Source of the DNA: an uncultured Oscillospiraceae bacterium
GTDB taxonomy: Bacteria > Bacillota > Clostridia > Oscillospirales > Oscillospiraceae
Length of the DNA stretch: 34,948 nt
Direction of reading: 5' to 3'
Assembly: GCA_947629975.1 (NCBI GenBank)
Contig: CANRFU010000012.1
Span: 1 to 34,948, forward strand
The notes under the pieces were generated by a model. That model searched no databases. It was not told the DNA's origin and worked only from the letters and a program-made list of their open reading frames with translations. Every line of letters begins with the position of its first letter. Position 1 is the first letter of the stretch. The position numbers and the translations under genes were made by a program. Of this stretch, positions 15,015 through 23,532 are shown in pieces.

Positions 15015-18000
15015 TCAGATCACGATACCGGCGGCCTTCAGGATCAGCGGGAGAAGCGTCGTGAAGAACAGGACCAGGAACGCAATCAGCGCCACGCCGA
15101 TGATGCTCCACATCACGATCTTCTGCTTCTTGGTCATGCCGGGGATGGCGGCGAACTCGCTCTCCGTCATCCTGGCCTTTTTGATCAGGTTGATGCCCTT
15201 CAACACGATGAAGATACCCACGAGGACGTCGACCGCAATCAGGATGACCTTGTACACGGCGATGCCGGAGGTATATTCCGCGCCGTGGGACAGGCCGTTC
15301 ATGGCAAGGGAATTGGCCTGGGCGTAGAGCGCGTTATGCGCGGCTCTCCGCAGCTCGGCGCGGCACCAGTCCTCTTTGGAGTTCGTGAGCTCGTTCTTGG
15401 TCGTAGACAGGATCAAATCGCCGCCTGCGGCCAAAATCTGATCCACCTTCGCCGCGTCAATGTTGCCCTTGTAGTCCGTCACTACCGCGCCCTGGAAGCC
15501 CCATTCGCCTCTGAGCACTTCGGTAATCAGATTGTAGTGCCCTTCCGCGTTCCGGATACCGATGCGGTTCAGAGCAGTCATGATGCCGTGGGTCCCGCCC
15601 TTGACCACCGCACGCTCAAATACCTTCAGGTAAATCTCACGCATGGCCTGCTCATTCGAGAATGTGCAGACATCGCCGCGGTTGGTGTCCTGATCGTTCA
15701 GAGCAAGGTGTTTGACGTAGACATAGACGCCCTTAGACTGCGCTCCCTGGACCTCCGCGGCGCACAGGGTGCCGGCCAGGATGGGGTCTTCGCTGTAGTA
15801 CTCAAAGTTTCTGCCGTCAAAGGGGGTCCGGTGGGTGTCAGCACCCGGCGCATACCAGCCGGCGGTCTGGGTGTTGATGGCGTCGCAGCCGGCCAGGACG
15901 CCGAATTCCTCCAGCAGATCCACTTCCCAAGTGGAGGCAAAGGTGGTCTCAGAGGGGAAGGAGAACGCGTGGCTGCCGGTGATGAAGTTGGAGATAGAGG
16001 CGGGGCCGTCGTACTCATAGGTCTTCGGCTTGTTGATCGCCTCGATCTCGTCCGTGCCGTATCCGGCTTTGCCGAACAGCGTGCTCTGCTCGGAGAGTTT
16101 CATCTCGTCCAGCAGGGAGTCCCACAGCGGGTCATCATAGTCCAGGCCCTTCAGGTCGATGAGTTCTACCCCGTTGGTGCCGGCATAGGTGTAATCGGCG
16201 GCAGCCTTATCATTCCTCCCGGACAGGGCGGGCGCGCCGCTGGCCTCATACCCGGACAGATTATAGGCGTTAATCAGGGCGTCGTTGCCCACCAGGGTCT
16301 GTCTGCCGTTGGCGTCCAGCGTTCCGACGCGCAGGCCGTCGTTGTCCATCATGGCCCAGTTCTGGCGGGTGAGGTACTTGACGGTGCCGGGCATATAGTA
16401 GTTGAGGTCAGAGTCCTCAAAATGGTTCGCCACCTCAACGCCGCTGGCGGCGGTCTTATAGGTTGTGGTGTCCAGCTCCGCCTGGTGGTAGACGGAGACG
16501 AGATCGGCGTTGCCGTCCTCAGTCATGCCGTTCTCCACGGTGTAGCCCTGGGCGGCCAGGACGTTGTTGACCGCGTCGTGGGCGTTTTTGCCCGCGGTGA
16601 TGTAATAGTCGCCCGCGTCCAGGATGTACGACCCATCACCCTCTTCCACGGCATAGGAAACCATATCATACAGATTGAAGGTGACGGTGACGGTCTCCTT
16701 ACCGCCGTTGGCGTCCAGCTCGCCGGTCTTGGCAAAGCCCGCCAGGGAGATGGCGCTCTTTTCAATTCCGTGCTCCTTGTCGTAGTCGGTGTAGGGAGAC
16801 TGATAGTAGATCTCCACCACGTCCTTGCCGGCCCGGTCGCCCACGTTGGTGACGTCCACGGTCACCGTGATGTCGCCCTTTTCATCCGGAGCGGAGACGC
16901 TGTAGTTGGACCACTCGAACTGCGTGTAGGAACTGCCGTAGCCGAAGGGATACTTGACCACCTGGTCGTACTGGAAATCGCCGATGTTCTCCACGCCCAT
17001 CACGCTGTCGGCGTACCTGGTCTCGGCGTAACGATAGCCGATGTAAATGCCCTCGGCGTACACGACGTACTTGATGGGGGTCTCCTTGCCGTTGGCGTCC
17101 AGAATGGTCAGGTCGCCCATGTTCTGCATGGCGGGGACCGACATATTGTCATACCAGTAGGTGTCTACCAGGCGGCCGGAGGGATTGTAATCGCCCTTGA
17201 ACAGCTTGCCCACGGCATTCAGTCCGTTCACGCCGGTGTTGCCCACCCAGACGCAGGCGTCCACGCCGTATTCCTCATTGTCCACCGCGCCCAGCTCCAT
17301 GGGATAGGCGGAGTTGACCACGAGGATGACCTTCTTGAAGCCCTCGCCCTTCAGGGACTTCAGCAGCTCGTCTTCCTCTTTGCTCAAAGAGAGGTAGTTG
17401 CGGTCGGAGGTCCCGCCAAAGCCGGACATATCTCTGGCCAGGTCGGCGCCCTCGCCGCCGGTCCGGCCCACCACCATGATGGCCACATCGCTGTAGCTGG
17501 CATAGGTGCTCTTGACCTCGGCGGTATACTCGGACAGAGGCACCTCGTCGATGGTCCAGTCCTGGCTGGAGGAGCCGGCGCCGTGCTTATGGGAAGAATT
17601 GCGGTAGAACTCAAGCAGGGTCTTGTTCACATTGAAACCGGCGCTCTCAAAGGTGTACTCCCAAGTGCAGGTCTCGTCCAGATCGGAGGAGCCGGAGCCG
17701 GAACCCACGGTCACGATCCCCTTGGAAGACAGGCCGAACAGAGAGATGTTTTCATTCCCCGCCAGAGGGAGCGCCCCGTCGTTCTTCAGCAGGACGACGG
17801 ACTCGGCGGTCACCCGCTCGGTAAACTCCCGCTGGGCACTCTCCAGCGCCTCGGCGGAATCATAGCCGGTCGTAAAATAGACCGAGTCTGAAGTATCCGC
17901 AGGCTGCTTGGTCTCACCGATGTTGCCCAGCAGCCGGCTCAGAGCGCCGTCCCAGGTGAGCGCAGCGGCGTTCGCGACAATCGTTACGATCAGAACGAGC

Positions 18001-18050
18001 ACCAAAACGATACTCCAAATCGCGACATACGTCTTCTTCTTTCGCTTCAT
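15015..18050 (-). CDS. Membrane-anchored, domain-permuted GH3 glycoside hydrolase
   Basis: This 1011-aa protein has the GH3 parts in reversed order. An N-terminal membrane anchor (about 8-30) is followed by the alpha/beta GH3-C domain (SVVLLKNDGALPLAGNENISLFG, YNPSGRLVDTYW), the Fn3-like domain (about 380-480, ITVTVDVTNVGDRAGKDVVEIYYQSPY), and only then the TIM-barrel GH3-N domain. The last contains KHLALNDQDTNR and the nucleophile motif VVTDYKGN (Asp about residue 860). Two more hydrophobic helices lie at the C-terminus. Canonical GH3 enzymes run barrel first; reversed forms are known, for example in Ruminococcus beta-glucosidase. The catalytic domain is predicted outside the cell. It probably cleaves beta-linked glucosides or xylosides. 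It sits in one direction with a lipoprotein gene. Confidence 0.9.
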   Translation of the reverse strand: MKRKKKTYVAIWSIVLVLVLIVTIVANAAALTWDGALSRLLGNIGETKQPADTSDSVYFTTGYDSAEALESAQREFTERVTAESVVLLKNDGALPLAGNENISLFGLSSKGIVTVGSGSGSSDLDETCTWEYTFESAGFNVNKTLLEFYRNSSHKHGAGSSSQDWTIDEVPLSEYTAEVKSTYASYSDVAIMVVGRTGGEGADLARDMSGFGGTSDRNYLSLSKEEDELLKSLKGEGFKKVILVVNSAYPMELGAVDNEEYGVDACVWVGNTGVNGLNAVGKLFKGDYNPSGRLVDTYWYDNMSVPAMQNMGDLTILDANGKETPIKYVVYAEGIYIGYRYAETRYADSVMGVENIGDFQYDQVVKYPFGYGSSYTQFEWSNYSVSAPDEKGDITVTVDVTNVGDRAGKDVVEIYYQSPYTDYDKEHGIEKSAISLAGFAKTGELDANGGKETVTVTFNLYDMVSYAVEEGDGSYILDAGDYYITAGKNAHDAVNNVLAAQGYTVENGMTEDGNADLVSVYHQAELDTTTYKTAASGVEVANHFEDSDLNYYMPGTVKYLTRQNWAMMDNDGLRVGTLDANGRQTLVGNDALINAYNLSGYEASGAPALSGRNDKAAADYTYAGTNGVELIDLKGLDYDDPLWDSLLDEMKLSEQSTLFGKAGYGTDEIEAINKPKTYEYDGPASISNFITGSHAFSFPSETTFASTWEVDLLEEFGVLAGCDAINTQTAGWYAPGADTHRTPFDGRNFEYYSEDPILAGTLCAAEVQGAQSKGVYVYVKHLALNDQDTNRGDVCTFSNEQAMREIYLKVFERAVVKGGTHGIMTALNRIGIRNAEGHYNLITEVLRGEWGFQGAVVTDYKGNIDAAKVDQILAAGGDLILSTTKNELTNSKEDWCRAELRRAAHNALYAQANSLAMNGLSHGAEYTSGIAVYKVILIAVDVLVGIFIVLKGINLIKKARMTESEFAAIPGMTKKQKIVMWSIIGVALIAFLVLFFTTLLPLILKAAGIVI

Positions 18051-18086
18051 TGCTGTTTATCCCCCCAACAAAAACTCTGTGTGAGA

Positions 18087-18656
18087 TCAATCGTCCTCAG
18101 TGCTGGCCGCCTCGACATAGCTGAAGGTGCCGTCCTTGTTCAGGGTAACGTTGACCTCGCCGGTCTCCTCGCTGTCCAGGAAGTAGGGAGTTGTGAACAG
18201 GAACAGAGGATTGTGGCCGCCGCCCATGTAGTTGCCGGAGTTGCGGCCGCAGTCGATTTTCTCGTCGCCCTTGGAGAGCTGGCCGGCAGCCACACCGGAG
18301 AAGTACTCCTGCTCAATAAAGGTGCCCCAGTCCACGTTCCAGATCGCGTCGGTGGGAACGGCGAGGGTGACGGTGCCGTCCTTCACGGTATAGGCGCCGG
18401 TAAAGGTGATGTCGAGGTGGATGGTATCCTCATCGACCTTCTTCTCCAGGGAGTAGTTGCCGTCCTTGTCCAGGATGAGGGTGTTGACCTGAGAGGGGAC
18501 GCCGTCTGCCAGAAACGCGGCGTGCTGGGTGTTGGTTGCCACGTCAGCAGCATTGGGGGTAAAGGTGTAGGTGCCCGCCACGTTGTTGCCGCAGCCGGTG
18601 AGCATTACGGAGCAGAGCATTACAAGCGCCAGGATAAGGGTGATCGTCTTTTTCAT
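18087..18656 (-). CDS. Small lipoprotein of unknown function
   Basis: This protein of about 189 aa has a lipoprotein signal peptide (MKKTITLILALVMLCSVMLTGCG, lipobox LTGC). The mature part is rich in beta-forming stretches (LILDKDGNYSLEKKV, VTLNKDGTFSYVEA) of the kind found in small extracytoplasmic beta-barrel or sandwich lipoproteins. AAGGAG at 18671-18666 selects the ATG at 18656, not the track start at 18689. It lies 36 bases upstream of the GH3 gene on the same strand, so the two are probably co-transcribed and both surface-exposed. It may help bind the substrate or assemble the enzyme; I do not recognise a named family with certainty. Confidence 0.8.
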   Translation of the reverse strand: MKKTITLILALVMLCSVMLTGCGNNVAGTYTFTPNAADVATNTQHAAFLADGVPSQVNTLILDKDGNYSLEKKVDEDTIHLDITFTGAYTVKDGTVTLAVPTDAIWNVDWGTFIEQEYFSGVAAGQLSKGDEKIDCGRNSGNYMGGGHNPLFLFTTPYFLDSEETGEVNVTLNKDGTFSYVEAASTEDD

Positions 18657-18770
18657 GATGTTTTTCTCCTTCATTTTCACATTTTGCATCCTCTGCGGGA
18701 TGTATCCTTATTGTACAAATAAAATTTGAAAAGAGCCGGATCTTTGCAAAAGATGCATAATCCATCGCAA

Positions 18771-18801
18771 AAAAGAGATGCCGGTTTCACAAACCGGCAT
18801 C
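18771..18801 (-). terminator. Terminator of the two-component system operon
   Basis: GATGCCGGTTT/AAACCGGCATC form a perfect 11-bp stem with a 3-base loop, followed on the minus strand by TCTTTTTT. It lies about 30 bases after the stop codon of the histidine kinase. Confidence 0.88.
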
Positions 18802-18829
18802 ATCTTTGCATATTCTGCTGTTAAGTTCC

Positions 18830-20152
18830 TCAGCCCGGCACCGGGATCAGGCAGCGCACCGTAAAGACATGGTCCGCACAGCTCATGACCAGGTTGCCGG
18901 AGTACGTTTCGGCAATGTACTTGATCGACTTGGTCCCGAACCCGTGGGCGCTCTTGTCCTCCTTGCTGGTGACCGGCATCCCTTTGACAAAGGTCGCGTC
19001 GCCCCGGCAGGTGTTTTCGACTACGATCACCACGAAACCGTTTTTCTTTGTCACGCTCACGTCAATGGTTTTCGGGAGGTCCTCCCCCACTTCCGCCAGC
19101 GCTTCGATCGCGTTGTCCAGGGCGTTCCCGAACAGCAGATAAATGTCCGCGGGCTTCATGAAGGAGAGCGCCGCCCCGTCCACAAAGCAGGTCAGCAGGA
19201 TCCCCTCTTTTTTGCAGAGAGCGCTCTTCTCCGTCAGAAGGATGTTCATCGCCTCGTTCCCGGTCTGGAACGCGTCCTGGTAGTTCTCGATCAGCCTCAG
19301 CGTCTCGTCCAGATAGGCGTTCCCATCCCCGTCCGCGTGGGAGTTGACGAGCTCCAGGATCCGATATTTGAAGTCGTGATACTTCGCGTTGAGCGCCTCG
19401 ATGTTCTCTTTGGACTGAATGTATTGCTTTTCGGCCTTTTCGATCAGCTCGTTCATGGCCTTCCTGTCCCGGATCGCCTCGATCAGGTCAATCATTCCAA
19501 ACTGCAGGATCAGGAGCAGGATGGAGCTGAGCGCTCCATAAAACGTATATCCGATGTGGGCGGACATATCCCCGCCCTCTTGATGATAAATCCACGAGGT
19601 AAGCACATTGATAAAAAGCATGGCGAAGAAGAGGAACCCCACCATCGTCGTGGATTCTATGTTGATCTCCCGCAGGTCCTTCCGCAGTTGGGGCCGGATC
19701 TGAAAGTGGAACGTCAGCAGGATCACCATCAAAAGGACAAAGCAGATGATCCTGTACGCCAGGTTCTGGCTGCTGACATTGAAGAATACCGCCAGCAGCA
19801 GATAGCAGTTCTGGGCAAGATGCTGCACGATATAGGCACCTACGGTGAAAAAGACCGCCGCCTTGACCTTCATCTCATAACTCGCAAGCAGAATCAGGAT
19901 CGCCAGAAAGACGATCAGCAGATAATAGGTGGAATACCAGCCCCCAAACGTGAAGATCCATTCGTTCTGGATCCCATTTCCCGTAAGCACATAGTAAATA
20001 CTGCACGGAAGGCAACACAGCAGAGCGAGTCCCACATAGCGGACCCGCCCCCATTTTCTCCATTTCACGTCATAGCAAAAGAACGGAAGGAAAAAGAATA
20101 TCTGATAGTTGAATGAGAAAAATTCGTGGAAAACTATCTCCAGAGCAGTCAC
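18830..20152 (-). CDS. GHKL-type sensor histidine kinase (AgrC-like architecture)
   Basis: This 440-aa membrane kinase has an N-terminal half of about six hydrophobic segments (residues 10-220). A short coiled region follows (ELIEKAEKQYIQSKENIEALNAKYHDFKYRILEL) and carries the phospho-acceptor histidine in the HDFKY box. The C-terminal ATPase domain has the N box GNALDNAIEAL and a G box, GFGTKSI. The architecture matches AgrC/LytTR-partnered kinases that often sense peptides. It is co-transcribed with and overlaps the upstream response regulator by four bases. No AgrB or AgrD gene is nearby, so its ligand is unknown. It could regulate the adjacent GH3/lipoprotein genes; a link to the RiPP operon is speculative. 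Confidence 0.92.
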   Translation of the reverse strand: MTALEIVFHEFFSFNYQIFFFLPFFCYDVKWRKWGRVRYVGLALLCCLPCSIYYVLTGNGIQNEWIFTFGGWYSTYYLLIVFLAILILLASYEMKVKAAVFFTVGAYIVQHLAQNCYLLLAVFFNVSSQNLAYRIICFVLLMVILLTFHFQIRPQLRKDLREINIESTTMVGFLFFAMLFINVLTSWIYHQEGGDMSAHIGYTFYGALSSILLLILQFGMIDLIEAIRDRKAMNELIEKAEKQYIQSKENIEALNAKYHDFKYRILELVNSHADGDGNAYLDETLRLIENYQDAFQTGNEAMNILLTEKSALCKKEGILLTCFVDGAALSFMKPADIYLLFGNALDNAIEALAEVGEDLPKTIDVSVTKKNGFVVIVVENTCRGDATFVKGMPVTSKEDKSAHGFGTKSIKYIAETYSGNLVMSCADHVFTVRCLIPVPG

Positions 20153-20871
20153 GTTTCCTCACCACCACTGAAAAAGACTGTGAGCGCATCCATAAAGCTC
20201 TTATACTTTCCCCTGCTGATTTTTAACTCGCTGCCCTTTACCGTTACATGCATGCCCTGCACACTCTCTACATATCTCAGATTGACACAATACGAACTGT
20301 TGCAGCGGCTGAAGTGGTATTTGGCCAGTTTCTCCTCTACCGCAGACATGGACTCCCATGCGGTGACATCCTCATCCAGAAGATGATAGATCGCCCGGTG
20401 CCCCATGCTCTCCACGTACACGATATGGTCTACCGAGATACGCCTCATCTCGGACTTCATGTTCAGCGCGATATAGGCGCCTTCCTGTTTGCTCAACCGG
20501 CCGATCGCCCTTTTCAGTTTTGGCTTGAACACACTGTATTCGACGGGCTTGACCATATAATCCAACGCTCCGACCTCATAGCCCTTGATCGCGTATTGGG
20601 TCAGATTCGTCAGGAAAATGATACCCACCTGGGAATCAAGCCTGCGAATATCCTTTGCCACACTCATCCCATTGCTGTTGGGCATTTTGATATCCATAAA
20701 GATCAAGTCAAAACTGCAATAGCTGAATTTGTCCAAAAACTCAAGGCCGTTTGAAAATGTGGAAATGTCAAAATCCACATTCTCCTCTGCGGCGTATCGA
20801 TTCAAATAGTCCACCGCCTGCTTGCAAAACCGCTCCTCATCTTCCACAACGGCGATCCGCATCTTCAACAC
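20149..20871 (-). CDS. LytTR-family response regulator
   Basis: This 240-aa response regulator has an N-terminal receiver domain (RIAVVEDEERF acidic pocket, phospho-acceptor Asp in LIFMDIKMP, conserved Thr/Lys region FLTNLT...DYMVKPV). The C-terminal LytTR DNA-binding domain contains VDHIVYVESMGHRAIYHL, FSRCNSSYCVNLRYVESV and KGSELKISRGKYKSF. The overlap with the kinase gene (ATGA) shows translational coupling. LytTR regulators bind pairs of short direct repeats; I did not locate targets. Transcription starts from the promoter at 20911-20939. Confidence 0.94.
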   Translation of the reverse strand: MLKMRIAVVEDEERFCKQAVDYLNRYAAEENVDFDISTFSNGLEFLDKFSYCSFDLIFMDIKMPNSNGMSVAKDIRRLDSQVGIIFLTNLTQYAIKGYEVGALDYMVKPVEYSVFKPKLKRAIGRLSKQEGAYIALNMKSEMRRISVDHIVYVESMGHRAIYHLLDEDVTAWESMSAVEEKLAKYHFSRCNSSYCVNLRYVESVQGMHVTVKGSELKISRGKYKSFMDALTVFFSGGEET

Positions 20872-20910
20872 CTCTCCCTAAATCAAATGCCTCAAATACG
20901 CTTTTTTTGT

Positions 20911-20939
20911 ATTATACGATGAAAAAGCGCTTCTGTAAA
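20911..20939 (-). promoter_or_regulatory. Promoter of the two-component system
   Basis: On the minus strand TTTACA (20939-20934) and TATAAT (20916-20911) are separated by exactly 17 bases, about 40 bases before the response regulator start codon. Confidence 0.8.
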
Positions 20940-21318
20940 GAGGAAGTCGAATCGGATGCGGCAGAGAAAGAGACTGTGACCGACCCACGGATACATGCCG
21001 CATCTCTCATACCACCGAGAAGCTCATAACGCCAGCCGCGGGCTGCCCTCCGCGTTTTACCCACCCCCTCTCGCAATTTGGGGCCGAACCAAACGCATAA
21101 AACAATAAAACGCCCCGCCGGCAGCCCGATAAGCTGCCAGCGGGGTTCCGCGCACATCTGAAATTGGGCAGTCTCCCGGCCGCATCTCTACCGCAACATG
21201 ACTGTCCAAACTTCCTGTCCTGTCCACATAAGCCCGCCAATCAGTGCAAAAGGTACCACGCCTGAAACAAGAGAGAGGCATACCCACGGCAAATGATAAC
21301 AGTTTGATAACTGTGCGC
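20940..21318. other. Non-coding boundary region of the accessory island
   Basis: No supported gene. Several minus-strand ORFs (for example 88 aa at 21057-21323) have no family pattern. The stretch contains a terminator-like hairpin at 21113-21145. It separates the chromosomal two-component system from the island that begins at the inverted repeat. Confidence 0.5.
21099..21145 (-). terminator. Terminator-like hairpin
   Basis: CCCCGCCGGCAGC and GCTGCCAGCGGGG pair at 12 of 13 positions, followed on the minus strand by CGTTTTATTGTTTT. It would end a minus-strand transcript entering from the island side and so protect the two-component system promoter from read-through. Confidence 0.6.
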
Positions 21319-21355
21319 TCCACCCCTGGCTATTCCCGGCCAGGGGTGGTATTGT
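21319..21355. repeat. Left copy of island-flanking palindromic element
   Basis: TCCACCCCTGGCTATTCCCGGCCAGGGGTGG is itself a hairpin (CCACCCCTGGC...GCCAGGGGTGG). It recurs in inverted orientation at 32364-32400 with one internal change, and the similarity continues through TATT-GTG. It sits 28 bases before the start of a small gene preceding the integrase remnant. Confidence 0.75.
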
Positions 21356-21382
21356 GTGTCGCTGGAAAAGGAGGCGACCACC

Positions 21383-21688
21383 ATGCCAGAGTATCTGAGA
21401 GCACTCCACGAACGGTTCAGCAAAGCGTCACCCGAAGCGATTAGAATACAGCGTGAGCGAGACAGGATCCTCGCCCGCCTACGTGGACAGCTGGGCAAGT
21501 CCCAACGAATCCTGCTTCTCCACCTGCTGGATCTAGAGGACGACCTGCGGGACCAGACCTCGCTGGACAGCTTCCTCGCCGGCATCCGTCTGGCCAGAGG
21601 GATCGAACAGGAGCTGGACGATCTGCCGCCCTACTCCTTCGACGGGGAGAACGAAGAACAAGCGAGGAAACGAAACGGGGGTGACTGA
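21383..21688 (+). CDS. Small protein preceding integrase (DUF6809-like)
   Basis: This is a 101-aa, charged, mainly helical protein (MPEYLRALHERFSKASPEAIRIQRERDRILARL...). GGAGG about 9 bases upstream supports the ATG at 21383 over the track start. It ends two bases before the integrase remnant and was probably co-transcribed with it. Small helical proteins of this sort commonly sit next to tyrosine integrases in Firmicutes integrative elements; the DUF6809 resemblance is from memory of the pattern and is tentative. No catalytic motif is visible. Confidence 0.65.
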   Translation: MPEYLRALHERFSKASPEAIRIQRERDRILARLRGQLGKSQRILLLHLLDLEDDLRDQTSLDSFLAGIRLARGIEQELDDLPPYSFDGENEEQARKRNGGD

Positions 21689-21690
21689 CG

Positions 21691-22907
21691 ATGGCAAGAA
21701 AACGCGCCAACGGTGAGGGCAGCATCCGTAAACGCAAGGATGGCCGCTGGGAGGGACAAATCGTGGCAGGCCATAAGGGGAACGGCAAACCCATCTTCCG
21801 CTACGTCCTCGCCCCGACCCAAAAGGAGCTGCTGGCCAAGCTCCACCGGGACGTGGAGCTGGCAGACAGCGGCGGCATGACCTTCGGCGAATGGCTGGAC
21901 CGCTGGCTGGCGGAGTACGCCGCCGGCACCGTGCGGGAGAGCACCCTCCGGGGCCACCGTCATTATATCGACCACTACATCAAGCCCCACCTGGGGCAAA
22001 AGAAGCTGTCCACCCTCACCACCAACGACGTGCAGAAAATGTATAGCTGGCTGAAACAGTTCGGTAGGATCAGAGCGCACCCGACGCTGGGCCATCAGCT
22101 CTCCAACGAGACCATCTGCCACATCCACCGCACTCTGCACCACGTCCTGGACGCCCCCGTGGCCGCTCACCTGATCGTCCGCAACCCGACCGAAGACGCC
22201 ACAGTGCCCAAGCCGGACCACCCGCCCAAGCAGATCCTGAACAACGCCCAGCTGGACCGATTTATGGAGGTCATCAATGGCGACCCCGTCTGGCATGACT
22301 TCTTCTATACCGACGGAAGAAGGGCGGCGGCTATACCACCGGCGAGACGAAAACCGGCAGGGGCAGGCGCAAGATATTGCTTCCCGCCAGCACCGCCGAA
22401 CTGCTGAGGAAACGGAAGCCGTCAGCCCACAGCGAGTGGATCTTCATGCAACCGCTGAAGCCAGGCCAGCCCGTCGATCCCGGCGCGGCTTACAGGCGGC
22501 TGAAGCAGCTCCTGGAGGAAGCGGGCCTGCCCGACATCTCCTTCCACGCCCTGCGGCACACGTTCGCAACACACGCTCTGTCCAGCGGCGTGGACGCCAA
22601 GACGCTGGCGGGCATCCTGGGCCACACCAACGCGGCCTTTACCCTGAACACCTACACCCACGTCACTGACGCCATGAGGCAGTCTGCCGCCGACAAGATC
22701 GATCGGGGCATCGCCAAATGCGAGCCCGCTGCAGGGGCAAGCGCCGCCGGTGAGGGTGTGCCCGCCCCTGGCGACGGAACGCGCCGGAGGCCCGCCTCTG
22801 AGCCGTACAAGGGCAAGATCCGCAAGGCCGGGACAGGATGTGATACCGAAACGAATTTCCGGCCCCTTTTCGGGGGAAAGAGGCCGTTCGATTATTGGAC
22901 AAAATAA
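21691..22907 (+). pseudogene. Tn916-type tyrosine integrase, internal deletion and frameshift
   Basis: The N-terminal arm- and core-binding part is intact (MARKRANGEGSIRKRKDGRWEGQIVAGHKGNGKP..., FGEWLDRWLAEYAAGTVRESTLRGHRHYIDHYIKPHLGQKKL). After DPVWHDFFYT (about 22310) the sequence jumps directly into GGGYTTGETKTGRGRRKILLPAST in another frame. About 35 residues are missing, including the TGLRRGE-type box with the first catalytic arginine. The C-terminal part keeps the HALRHTFATH box, the LGHTN histidine and the NTYTHV tyrosine. The gene therefore cannot make a working recombinase. It marks the remains of an integrative element and lies directly after the small gene at 21383. Confidence 0.9.
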
Positions 22908-22908
22908 A

Positions 22909-22936
22909 GAGCCACCGTCGTGCGAGACGGTGGCTC
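22909..22936 (+). terminator. Hairpin after integrase remnant
   Basis: GAGCCACCGTC/GACGGTGGCTC form a perfect 11-bp stem beginning two bases after the integrase stop codon. There is no clear T-tract, but position suggests a 3' end or terminator. The following stretch to 23119 holds no gene that I can support. Confidence 0.55.
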
Positions 22937-23119
22937 GGCCACAAAGTCCCGCAGGGCGGGGCTTTTCTGAGTTTCGCTATGCAGTCGGTTTTGAGGCAGT
23001 GGTGCGGTTTAGGCAGTCGGTTAGAACGGATTTGCCAGCAATTCCGACGAAAATTCCGCCGTCATAAAGTAGCGTAAGCGCAGAGAGGAAAACTCTCCCG
23101 TTTGTGAGAGGCAAGCAGA

Positions 23120-23154
23120 GCGCCTGTCCGACTTTGTCGGTCGGGCGCGTTTTT
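23120..23154 (+). terminator. Rho-independent terminator
   Basis: GCGCCTGTCCGAC pairs with GTCGGTCGGGCGC (one mismatch, one wobble) around TTT and is followed by GTTTTT. It lies upstream of the second integrase fragment and would end any + transcript coming from the first remnant. Confidence 0.75.
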
Positions 23155-23278
23155 CCGGGCAGCAGCCCGGACCCACTGGGGCGAAAAGTTATCCGTTAGT
23201 ACACAATTTTGCCCTGGATATTTAGCGGGCGTGGTGGTATGTTGTGTGTTTGCCAAAGGGCAGAAAGAGACATGCAGC

Positions 23279-23479
23279 ATGGCAAAACGCAGAGCGAATG
23301 GCGAGGGGAATATACGCAAAAGGCCGGATGGACGTTGGGAAGGTCGGTATATTGCTGGACATGACGAAAACGGAAAGGCTACCATGCTGTTGTTGGATAA
23401 TAAAACATTCTTTATCAGCCGCGCCCATTGGATGTCAGGGAGGTTTTGGCCTTGCGGAGCGCACGAGATACGGACCTGA
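23279..23479 (+). pseudogene. N-terminal fragment of a second Tn916-type integrase
   Basis: The reading frame starts MAKRRANGEGNIRKRPDGRWEGRYIAGHDENGKA, the arm-binding N-terminus of a Tn916-like integrase and clearly related to the start of the one at 21691. The match ends after about 35 residues, and the remaining 30 residues to the stop are unrelated. Downstream, another frame (DVREVLALRSARDTDLTLIEV) is open but unrecognised. The fragment shows that two related elements have inserted, or one has been duplicated, at this locus. Confidence 0.85.
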
Positions 23480-23532
23480 CCCTTATCGAAGTGCGCAATA
23501 TGGATTTCACCTGCTTCGGCAGATGCCCGTCT

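Noticed and set aside
15285-17891. 868-aa plus-strand ORF
   Set aside because: Antisense shadow of the GH3 gene. It is V/G/H-rich without domain motifs, whereas the minus frame has clear GH3 and signal features.
18806-20116. 436-aa plus-strand ORF
   Set aside because: Shadow of the histidine kinase gene, which has intact H, N and G boxes on the other strand.
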